Assembly (NCBI GenBank): GCA_030789695.1 | Contig: CM061142.1 | Coordinates: 800,473,610-800,537,609 of the forward strand | DNA: 64,000 nt | Source of the DNA: Scilla litardierei | Lineage: Eukaryota; Streptophyta; Magnoliopsida; Asparagales; Asparagaceae | Reading direction: 5' to 3' | Shown here: positions 11,380 through 20,709 of the stretch, in pieces | Position numbering within the stretch: the stretch's first letter is position 1 | How the letters are laid out: every line of letters starts with the position of its first letter | Position numbers and translations under genes: made by a program | Notes under the pieces: model-generated | Databases searched by the model: none | The model's input: the letters and a program-made list of their open reading frames with translations, nothing else | Told to the model about the DNA's origin: nothing

Positions 11380-12357
11380 GAGTCTGTTTGGAGGACTCTC
11401 CGATGCGCCTTGGATGATTCATCTTTTAGATAGAGTTTTGGGTTAGGACAGGGTTGGTGGTGTTTTTGATGTTTTTGGATGTGTTGATGTTTGATGTCAA
11501 TGTTGTATCATTTTTGGATGTATGTTGATGCTGTTGATGTCGATGATGGATTGTGACATTTTGATGTTGATATACTATGTGACATTTTGATGTAGTCGAT
11601 GTAATTTGTGCATTTGATTATATGGAGTCGATGTATCTTTTGGTTGTACTCATGATGCTTCTTTTATATATATACATCGTTGTTCTCTTCTACTTCGTTG
11701 TGCACATTTTATATTCGTTTTAATGTCTATGATGTTCGAATGCGTCGCTCGACGATAATGACTTGGTTAAAAAGAATTTATTTCTATGAAAACATAGAAT
11801 TGTTTTCCATGCACTAATTTAACCAAAATGTTGAGATTGGAGAGCACGTTCCTTTACTCAATAAGTGAATTATATTTGGTATTTTGATGATTACATTTTT
11901 CGCTTTTGGATAATGGTCAATTTGGCACACCTTGATTTTCTTCTAGTATTTTATTTCCTTGGTGTCTTTTGGACCATCGTCGTATTCTTCGACTCCTGAT
12001 GTTGGATTTTCTTTAGCCTTGTTGTTGTCGTTGTATGCCCCCCACTCTTTTTGGATAATGCAAAAGGGGGAGAGATAGTAATAATGACAAGGGCAAAATG
12101 AAAATTTAACTCTATTGTCCATGAATCTAATTTATTATGTTAGATTCAGGGGGAGTGAAGATATAAAATTGGATTACAATCCTAAATTTCAATACTTGGA
12201 TCATGTTTTATATTTCTCACTTCTGCTTGATGCGTATTATATTTATTCAATTTGGAATTAACGTGTCATCAATGCAGGGGGAGTAAGTATTTTACATTTG
12301 AATCATTATTTTTGATTTTTATTTATGTTGGTTTGTCATCACCAAAAAGGGGGAGAA
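11380..12357 (+). other. Sirevirus 3' non-coding region with repeated polypurine tracts
   Basis: About 980 bp without a gene. It holds at least four purine tracts with the core GGGGGAG: about 12062-12075, 12148-12155, 12276-12283, and the functional PPT next to the 3' LTR at 12344-12357. Multiple PPT-like motifs before the 3' LTR are a known Sirevirus signature. Part of the region (about 11450-11640) is rich in GATG and TGTTGATGT repeats. Confidence 0.75.
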
Positions 12358-14095
12358 TGTTGAGTATTGGACTCCCCAGATTTGGTTTTGGATGATGAGC
12401 AAACATAAATAAATCGTGAACTAACACTTTGTGAGCGCAGTTATGGAGATCGTCGCCAAATTCACGTGAACATCCAAAGCGACGTCTCAAGACTTCTCAA
12501 AACACGTATTCATATGCCTAAAGCTTCGTTGAAGCTTTTGGACCAACTTTGAAGTCATGAAGATTCGATCGAAGCGTTTGAAGACGGTTTTCCTAGATTT
12601 ATATTTAGTCTTCTAGCTTTGTTATTTAGAATGTTAAGCCTTGAGTAGGTATTATCATTTGATCTTCATATCGCTCCTATCTTAGAGCTAGGATCTTAGT
12701 AGAAGTCCATTCAAACTTTCCCGAAGCATCGCGCTTCGAATCGGGACTTCTTGTGCATGTTAGTTGGTTCAAGAAGAAGAACCAACCGACTAGATGAGTC
12801 GGTCGGAAAAGCTTCTTGGACCGACTAGTTTGTCTCCCAAATTCTAAGCTCTTTACTGTTTACAGTTAGTCGGTCTTAGTTGACTCACCGACCGACTAGT
12901 TGGTGAACTAGTCGGTCAGTGATGCTTCTTAGACCGACTAGTTGAGCTTTATTGTACATGCCAATTTTTCACCTGAGTTACTGTTTATCGTTAGTCGGTC
13001 TAAGAACGTTTGGTGACCGACTAGTTGATGATCTAGTCGGTCAACATTTGTTCTTGGACCGACTAAATCAATTTGTATTCAGACTAATAGTTTTTTACTC
13101 TTAGTCTGTCTAAGTTAACTGACCGACCGACTAGTTGAGAAACTAGTCGGTCGGAAAGTCTTCTTGGACCGACTAGTTATCTAGGTCTGAAATTTCATCT
13201 GTTCACTGTTCATCCTTTGGTCGGTTCATGTTGTTTCACCGACCGACTAGTTGATGAACTAGTCGGTCAGTGGTTGTTCTTTGACCGACTAATTGCCCCA
13301 GATTTCCAACCGTTGGGAGATGACCTAGCTCGATTTTGTGGGACCCTATAAATACGAAGCTTGGTCATTTCTCTCAAGGTTAGAGCTGCTATTGAGAGAC
13401 TTATTCAGATTGAAAGAGTTAGAGATTAAAACTCATTTCCAAAGCTCTCTTCCTCACAAGAAATCATTCTCTCCCTCATTTGAGATCTAGAATCCATCTT
13501 GAGAGAACCTTGTTCTTGTTGAGCCATCCAAGCTATTGCTTGATTCAAGTCTCCTACTTATTCCTAGGCACCCATTTGCTGCTCATATTGGTGATGCTAG
13601 GTCTTGGTGACTTCTCCTTACTCAAATCCCTCCTTGCCCTAATTTGGTAAGAATACTCAAGGTATATGGTTTGTGGTAAGTTGTTGTTTATTTCATATAA
13701 ACTCTTTTATTGCTATTGATTCTCTCGGTTGTGAGAGAAGGTTGTGATCCCGGGTTGTGGGATTCACTATTGCTATTTATTGTATGATTTGATCTTGTGA
13801 AGGTTTTTCACAAGGTACTCATAGTGGAAATCTTGGGTTATGGTTTCTAACCTAAGTATCCGGAGGGGATCCGGGTGTTCTGGGACGTAGGATCACCAGG
13901 TACAAGTCGGGGAGACTTGGGTGGATCCGAACCCATCATATCAATTGTTAGCATTGAATATTTGTTGTTGTCTGTTTTAGCTTCCGCATTTGTTGGTAGT
14001 AGTTTGCACGATAACTAGGAATTATACTCCTTGTTATTTTTAAAGTACTATTCACCCCCCTCTAGTACTTGTGCAGTAGCTTTCAGGGCATTACA
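12358..14095 (+). repeat. 3' LTR of the Sirevirus-type element
   Basis: Same termini as the 5' LTR, with a TATA box at 13347-13354 and the palindrome array at 12783-13290. A 7-bp difference in the first array unit separates it from the 5' copy. It is followed by the target duplication CCAAT. Confidence 0.93.
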
Positions 14096-14266
14096 CCAAT
14101 TGTCATCAGCTTGGTCATAAGAAATCACGTTGCCAAAATCCTCTACGCACAGCATCGTATGTTCTTTTTCACATTTCATGTTTAGTCTTTATGAAAATAC
14201 TTGTGTACTAACTTCAGCCAATGTTCTAGGGCTACATCGCATCGAGGAGGCGGTTCACGTGCTTGA
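14096..14266 (+). pseudogene. MULE transposase, 3' end with last intron
   Basis: This continues the gene broken at 1687. Without the element and one CCAAT copy, the reading frame gives a full CCHC knuckle (C-x2-C-x4-H-x4-C, residues CHQLGHKKSRC from here). A plausible intron lies at 14157-14229: donor GTATGTT, branch-like TACTAAC near 14209, acceptor TTCTAG. Splicing keeps the frame and gives a short Ser/Gly/Arg tail ending at TGA 14264-14266. The knuckle is certain; the intron is inferred from splice signals and frame. Confidence 0.75.
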
Positions 14267-14447
14267 AGTAATATACTGCATCCGACTGAAGAAATTCCAT
14301 GTGCACGTGCCTGAAGTAATATTATGTGAATGGAAGTGTATAAGATATATGTAATGGAATGGGAGTGTATTATATACTTTTGTAATGAAATCGGATATAT
14401 GTGATTCATGTATCTTATTTACTTTTCGAATGAAATGCAACTTTCTT

Positions 14448-14815
14448 GATATGTCATAGGAAATGCGAAATGTGATGGATGTGTGAATGGGATGGGATGT
14501 AGGAATGTGAAAGGAGATGAAAGAGTCGTTTGGGGCTGGCAGCAGCAGCAGCTGCTGCTGAGTGCATAATTTCAGTGCAATCAGCAAGCTGCCAGGCAGT
14601 TTCCAGGTAAGGGCATTTTTGGCCGCGGTTTCAAACCGCGGCCAAAAATGCCCTTACCTGGCAGCAGCCCAGCAGCTTACTGATTGCACTGAAATTATGC
14701 ACTCAGCAGCAGCAACAGCTGCTGCCAGCCCCAAACGACTCTTCCATCTCCTTTCACATTCCTACATCCCATCACAATCACACATCCATCACATTTCGCA
14801 TATCCCCTGACATAT
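14448..14815. repeat. 368-bp near-perfect inverted repeat between convergent MULE and PMD genes
   Basis: Two arms of about 183 bp, imperfect but close by eye, meet at an odd palindrome GGCCGCGGTTTCAAACCGCGGCC (centre 14632). The arms share blocks such as GGTAAGGGCATTTTTGG, TGCATAATTTCAGTGCA and GTCGTTTGGGGCTGGCAGC. It lies between the MULE stop (14266) and the PMD stop (14976), so either transcript reading through would fold into a long hairpin. It may be two abutting terminal inverted repeats, a foldback element, or an internal part of one two-gene element. Confidence 0.9.
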
Positions 14816-14975
14816 ACCACATATATCCAACTCATATCTCATTCCACGCAGCACAAAAATATCTCATTCCACGCAACCCATATTTCAATACATTGAAAAT
14901 AAAATTTCAGATTTCATTCCAAACTTAAATAACATTTCGACAAATTTAAACACAATGAAAATAGCTTTATTACAT

Positions 14976-16858
14976 TCATTTCCCCCTATGTAAAATCCTG
15001 CTCATAAGAGACCGACGACGCCTGTATGTGAGAAACCGACCTTGCTGAGTTGATGTGTCCCCTTCCATTTCTGGTTGGGTGTGTTGTGTCAGCGAAGTGT
15101 CAGCTTCATGCACATGAGTCTGATGTAGATCGTCTGCCAGAGTCTGATGTGGCTCGTCTCCCATAATTTGTCGTGGCTCGTCTGCCAGATACTGCTGACA
15201 TGGGTCATCTTCAGGGACTACGGTATATGGCGGAATAGGCTGAGACGTGCTGGCTTCATACCCTGTATGTGACTGATAATGCTGCGATGTGTCGCCTTCA
15301 TACCCCGTATACGCCTGATACTGCTGATACATACCGACATCATAACCGGTAAATGGCTGCAGCTGCTGAGAAGAGCCGACCTCATCACCGGTAAATGGCT
15401 GATACTGCTGAAAGGTGCCTCCTTCATCCCCCGCTGCCTGATACTGGTGAGAAGGGCCTGCTTCATCCCCGGCAGGCTCTTGCCGTCCTGCATCCTCACT
15501 TCTATGTCGTGTCTCGCGGAGAACCTGTCCGATCTTATCCCTAATTTGAAGGATCTGCTCTGGGTTACGTGCTTCGTAAGCACGTGTACACATGTCCTCT
15601 AAAATTCTGAGTGCGTCGGTCTGTAAAACAAATGGATAAAATATATATTAGAAACCTATGAATAAAATAAACAAACAAACATTTTAATGGTGAACTACTA
15701 TTTACCATTTCCCGCTCGATTGGACCACGTGGCATGTAACCATACGTGGGTTCTTGCCTACTATATATCCACCGCCGTGTGATCCTCCAATACCACTCCA
15801 TATATACATCTAAACTAACAGCATCCCCCTGCTCAACAATATGTGCAGCCCTGTCGTACCACTGCATGAGGGGCTGCACAGTGGCTTCATTCCATGCTCT
15901 AGGGTTCATGCCAGTCTTCACCGGCATGATTGGCACCGCTTCTGGAATATGCTGCGGGATACCAAATTGGCGCATAACACGATCTGGGACATGCATCACC
16001 AATACATCAAAGCAAACTAGCGGTACACGCGCACGCCAGCTCCGATTTTCTAAAACACATAAATCAGGCAGATTCTGATATCTCTGAAGATATGGCTCCC
16101 AGATCACCTAAAGGAAATGAAAATTATGAATAACTCATAAAAATTCATAATATTAATCCATCGTTCATCACATCAACGTATAAAATTTCCAACTTCTTAC
16201 CTGCGTAGGCTCTAACATGTCAAGCTCGTTTCTATAAAAATCCAGTTGCCGCTGGGGGTTTTCTCTGAATTATAATGGCACATTCCACCTGCACCCAAAA
16301 GGGAGGGTGCCATCCAATATGTCTTGGGAGCAAGTCGGCCTGCCTATATGCAATCTCTCCCATGACCATACCTGTGAATATGAATTTGTCAGTGACTGTT
16401 ACTATATAAAAAATTATTACAATGAACTTAAGTTTCAAATTGTATACCTGCAACAAGGAGGAGCATGCGTATAACCCAGTTGTTTCCCTTCTTGCCACCT
16501 TACTTAGCTCTGCGTACAGGTGAGCAAGAACAGCACTACCCCAGGAATAATCTCTAATGGCTTCTATATGCTCCATCTTTGTCAACCATCTGAGATGTAC
16601 CGACCCTTTACTTGGATCTGGCACCAATAATGTGCCTATCATATGCAAAATATATGCCCGAGTATATTGCCGAATCTCCTCAGGGGTGGCTTGGGCAGGC
16701 AACTCCATAAACGTCTCTCGCAACCAGCTCAGTTTTACCTTAGCTCCTTGGTTTTCTGTGGATGCCTGTCCAAGGAGCCGCTCCATCAAATCTCCCTAAT
16801 TGGGACGGGTTGGCATTCTCCATATAGGAATGCCCTCAACAGGAAGGCCTGTGATGAC
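14976..16858 (-). pseudogene. Plant mobile domain (PMD, MAIN-like) gene, 3' exons
   Basis: PMD proteins form a plant family found both as host genes (MAIN/MAIL) and inside transposons; their biochemical role is little known. Exons on the minus strand: rest of coding exon 2 16858-16448, exon 3 16371-16201, exon 4 16107-15706, exon 5 15620-14976. All introns are GT-AG and short (76-93 bp), and all joins keep phase 0. Motifs: TRAYILHMIGTLL, VHLRWL, YSWGSAVLAHLY (exon 2), VWSWERLHIGRP (exon 3), WRARVPLVCFDV (exon 4). Exon 5 encodes a Gln-rich tail with about six degenerate repeats of the type GDExGxxQQYQPFTG, ending at 14976. Lesions: TAG at 16796-16798 and TAA at 16270-16272. The gene continues upstream at 27161 beyond the Gypsy insertion. 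Confidence 0.85.
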
Positions 16859-19800
16859 TGTAACGGCCGGTATCTTTAGGCGCGTTTTCGTTTGGGCGTG
16901 CCAGTATTTTATTTCTGTTATCCAGTTACTTTTTCGTCCGTACGTGTCAACGCGAGCGCGTCACTGTTTTCGTTTTACCGTATCGTCGATATTTACCATC
17001 AAGCCTTAATTTAACTTAATTATCCTGCTAATTACATTTTACTAATTACAAAATCTTAATTTCTTTAATTAATTTTACTAATTACTTTTCCATTTTTAAT
17101 GATGACTAATTAATTACGTTAATTACGTTTTTACCTTAACCCTTAACTACACGACAACACACACGTTTTAAACAACCACTTCTGAAATCAAAGTTGGCCT
17201 CTCTTTGTTCCTTGTTTTCGTTTGAGAAAAATAACACGTCTTTACAAAAGTCTAAAGATTTCATTAAAACCACATCCCAATCAAATTAATACTGCTTGAC
17301 AAAATGGGAAGTGTTGTCTCCCAGGCTGATCTTCTTAAGCCAATCTTCCTGATGAACGAAACCTGCAAAATCGTTCTGCAAACCAACAACAAATCATCCC
17401 CAAAATCTGTTTTTCATCAACCCAAAATCCTACATCAAATTTCTCAACCAAGAACCCATTTCACCCAAAATACTTTTTGCAAACAACTTCTACAACAAAC
17501 AAATTCCCCAAAACAAATCTACAAGTCAGCCCTCAATAATCAGATTCCCAAACAATTTCATCAAACCCAAACAAATTAGCCAAACCCATTTCCCAAACTG
17601 AAACTGAAAGTTTGAAAGGAGGAGAACCAAACAAAAATCTGAAAGTAAAACTTCAGATTCAGAGTCAACATCTTCTGATTCAAACCACACCACTCCAGAT
17701 CCGAAATTGGGATAATCCCAAAAATCCACACACACAAATAAAAACTTGATCTTCAAACCCTCATCCAAACTTCAGCCCCTGTTCCCATCTCCACTCAACG
17801 ACAACACAAACCCACGCCAACAAGCCGCCGCCGCCGTGAGGAATCGCGCGCGCCGCCCAGCAAACGAGCCGCCGCCGCCGCCCAGGAGCGCGCGCCGCCC
17901 GCCGCCGTCAGCCCTCCCCGTCGCGTGTAGGTGAGCTCCCCTCTCCTCTTTTGATTTTTGCCCCTTTCATTTTAGGTTGCCTGCAAGTATAGAAATAAAA
18001 AAAAACAAGAACTGAGAAGAGGAGAGAAAAAGAGACGGAGGGACTGAGAGAAAGAAAGAAGGACAGAGTTGGCCTTATGAAATATTAAAGGAATGAAAGT
18101 GTTGAGAGATATTATATTTGATATCTTAAACATTAAATAGGTGACAGCCAAGCCTATTAAAAAAACAGAAGATAGAGCATAGGAAATATTAAAAGGAAGT
18201 TGTATTAATTAAGAGGTGACAGAGACTGAGGAAAGGGAAGTGTCAGCCTTGTGATGAATGGGAAGTTAGTGTTTGTGTGTGTGTGTGTGTGTAAAGGATA
18301 AGTGACAGCTTGTTTAAAAAGAAGTAATATTTGATAGGTATTATTATAGGGTTGTAGTAGGTGGAGTTTTTGTAACCGTACCCTTATGATGCCATTGTAA
18401 TTAGTTTAATAATGTTCATTAGAAGTTAATTAGTGGGTTATTATTAGTATACATGATAATCGTTAAGTATTGGATAATTCAGCATGTTATTAATTATAAA
18501 ATAATGTTAGGTTAATAATATTTGAATAAAATGAGGCGTATCAGGTTCATATGACACAACATCACCCTAACCAGTGAACCCGATAAAATTAGACGAACCT
18601 ACTTTAAGGATTAACCGGATATTTTGACGTATCTCGCAATATATCTAATTCGGTGATATGTTTGACTAAAACAGAGAACCGGACGTACCAATACGTATTA
18701 CCCGCCCAGACGAACCTACGACAACCGATATCACCAGAAACAGGCAAGTGATACTTGCCAATAATTATTTAGGCCATGTTTTAGGCCAATTTGTGTAGTT
18801 GCGTAAAAGAGACTAGGCGGTGAAATGATAGTCGCCTAGACGACCATATTGATCTAGTTTGACAACGAAACTAGATCCGACACTTTTTACCTGTTTTCAT
18901 TCATGCTGCCATGTCACGTTTACTTTCAATTAACTGTACGCACTTTAACTGCTCATTACATGTCATGCATCAAATTGTTCTATCGTGATTGCGTAGCACA
19001 CGCTACAATAATTGTAACTATTGAGGCTAGGCACCTGCTTTGCGGGCACAACCCTATGCCAATAACACTTCCTGGCTCGTGATCCAGAAGATGGGCGCCA
19101 GTCCATATACACGTGGAGGGGTAGGGTTAAGCGACCACTCAGCGTAGAAGTGTGTCCGTACAGCCACTTCAGCTGTAAGGCGTAAACTCTGTTCACAATG
19201 TGAAAAGTTAATGTTTCGTGAAAATCGTGAAATAGTGTTTTCGTAGTTTCTGCTACGGCGTGCATGCATCATGTCATTTAAACTATTGCACTCTTTAAAT
19301 GTCATTTCATATTGTTTAGAACTGCTAGTCGTTTTCTATATTTGTATCCTTGCACAAAAGTTCTCCGCTTCCCTTGGGAGACTTTTGCTGACATGTGCCC
19401 TTTTCTCTTTGGGTTCACATGTCAGACTTTGAGACAGAGCAGGTAGCAGAGGACGAGCAGTTCGTTGACGCTGAGTTTGAGGTCCCTACTGAGACCGAGT
19501 TCGAGGACACCGGTGACCAGTCCTAGTCTCACCTAGAGACTTCTTTAGTTGTTGCTGCTTTTATAGTTGCTGTTAGATTTCGGTGTGTACCACCTATATA
19601 TCTCGATGTTTATGTTTCGACCATGCTTTAGGCCTATTGTTCAGACTTGTACTTTTGTGACTATTCTGTGATGTTGTAATATTTGTTGGATGTTGTTGGT
19701 GGATATTTTCTTATCTGCTTTATTATTGTTGTTGTTTCGTCGCAATGCAAGGACCTGCTACTTTTCGAAATTTTTACAGACGCTTATCAGACTGCAGCTT

Positions 19801-19867
19801 CACAGCTCCACGTCTGAGCGGACCTCCTCACGTCTCGCCTTCCATATTAAGGAAGCGGGGCGTGACA
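16859..19867 (+). repeat. 5' LTR of the Tekay-like element
   Basis: 3009 bp, TG...CA. It contains a (GT)n run (about 18272-18292), a GC-rich CCGCCG stretch (about 17825-17930) and a 35-codon acidic ORF (19419-19526). The bases after the LTR (GGTTTTAGTGG) do not match the tRNA-Met PBS expected in this clade, so the PBS is diverged or deleted. Confidence 0.92.
19419..19526 (+). other. Small acidic ORF inside the LTR (35 codons)
   Basis: An ATG ORF rich in Glu and Asp (MSDFETEQVAEDEQ at its start) that ends in TAG. It is preserved with one residue change in the 3' LTR (26712-26819). No family is recognised. It would be carried in the leader or the 3' end of the element RNA. It may be chance, because the two LTRs are recent copies of each other. 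Confidence 0.35.
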
Positions 19868-20006
19868 GGTTTTAGTGGTGGCCCATGCAGGTCTCCTCCT
19901 TGCATCTGTGAAATATCGGAACAACAATGATGATAACAACATCCATTTAAATATTCGGAACATTCGAGTCACGATTAAGTCTAATCTGAGCATTTCCTTG
20001 TCTTAG

Positions 20007-20558
20007 ATGGCTGGGAGACGCGTTACCCGAGCTGTAGTTAGACCCGCATTGAAGTCTAGTCCGTCTGCACAGTTTAAGAGGCCAGGTGGGCTTAGCCGGA
20101 AAACGTGCCATTTTTGTGGCAAAGCTGGTCATGAGAAGGCGCAGTGCAGGAGATTCTTGGGTCAGTGCTTGACTTGTGGCGGCACTTCGCACACCTCGAA
20201 GGATTGCCCGCTTACTAGTCGACAGCAGCGAACATCAGTAGCTGGGCCTAGTCGGAAGATGTGCCATTTTTGTGGCAAGGCTGGTCATGTGAAGGAACAG
20301 TGCAGGTGGAAGCTGGGCCAGTGCTGGATATGTGGCGATGCAGCGCATACCTTGAAGGACTGTCCGAGAGCTAAGCATCCGTGGAAAGCGCCAGTCAGAG
20401 TTCAACTACGGAAAGCACCGGTAGCTGCGGGACGTGGAACGCCTCTTCAACCCCAGAAGCAGGCATTTCAGCAGGCTGTTCAGCCTAGGAGACAAGCTTG
20501 CACGATGACTGCAGTAGAGGTTGAGGCTGAGGACGGAGTTATTGCAGGTAATCCTTAG
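20007..20558 (+). CDS. Gag C-terminal fragment with four CCHC zinc knuckles
   Basis: 183 residues starting at an ATG only 140 bp after the 5' LTR. The capsid domain usual for Gypsy Gag is absent. Four knuckles of C-x2-C-x4-H-x4-C form lie at residues 34-47, 54-67, 86-99 and 106-119. They form two pairs, CHFCGKAGH and a second finger, repeated 52 residues apart, so a two-finger block has been duplicated in tandem. Linkers (RRFLGQ, RWKLGQ) are conserved. The rest is basic and Gln/Pro-rich. It would bind nucleic acid as a nucleocapsid. The frame closes at TAG 20556, and pol follows in another frame after about 150 bp. Confidence 0.78.
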   Translation: MAGRRVTRAVVRPALKSSPSAQFKRPGGLSRKTCHFCGKAGHEKAQCRRFLGQCLTCGGTSHTSKDCPLTSRQQRTSVAGPSRKMCHFCGKAGHVKEQCRWKLGQCWICGDAAHTLKDCPRAKHPWKAPVRVQLRKAPVAAGRGTPLQPQKQAFQQAVQPRRQACTMTAVEVEAEDGVIAGNP

Positions 20559-20709
20559 GCTAACCTTCACTTTTCATTAGTTGAACCCGCATGTTAGATT
20601 AGATCTTGGTTGCTAGAATAGGTTTTGATTATAAGACTCAGATAGACGTTCGATTATATAGACAAACACCTTCGTTAAGATTTAGTCGTACTCGTCTTAG
20701 GATGCCCAG

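Larger units (their letters stand above)
1688..14095 (+). mobile_element. Complete Sirevirus-type Ty1/Copia LTR retrotransposon with env-like ORF
   Basis: A 12.4-kb element with two LTRs of 1745 and 1738 bp that begin TGTTGAG and end ATTACA. It is flanked by the 5-bp target duplication CCAAT (1683-1687 and 14096-14100). Order: LTR, PBS, gag, pol (PR-IN-RT-RNaseH), repeat array, env-like ORF, several AGGGGGAG tracts, LTR. This order, the long LTRs, the extra 3' ORF and the multiple polypurine tracts are known traits of Sireviruses. The two LTRs look nearly identical by eye (a 7-bp deletion near 12797 and scattered substitutions), so the insertion is young relative to its decayed MULE host. Pol carries frameshifts, so this copy is not autonomous. 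Confidence 0.92.

Noticed and set aside
10835..11446. Leu-rich open frame overlapping the env-like ORF
   Set aside because: Antiphase shadow of the Ser/Ala/Pro codons of the env-like tail; extreme composition, no family.
14130..14354. Open frame of 74 codons after the MULE junction
   Set aside because: It is in another frame from the zinc knuckle and overlaps the inferred last intron.
17304..17579. Open frame MGSVVSQ... within both Tekay-like LTRs
   Set aside because: Gln/Lys/Asn/Pro-rich, no family, kept only because the LTRs are recent copies of each other.
18963..19265. Minus-strand open frames of 100 and 83 codons in the Tekay-like LTRs
   Set aside because: Same frames appear in both LTRs only by copying; no family or start context.
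20548..20709. Possible intron between Gag fingers and protease (GTAATCC to GCCCAG)
   Set aside because: Splicing there does not restore the protease frame; an indel or frameshift is simpler.
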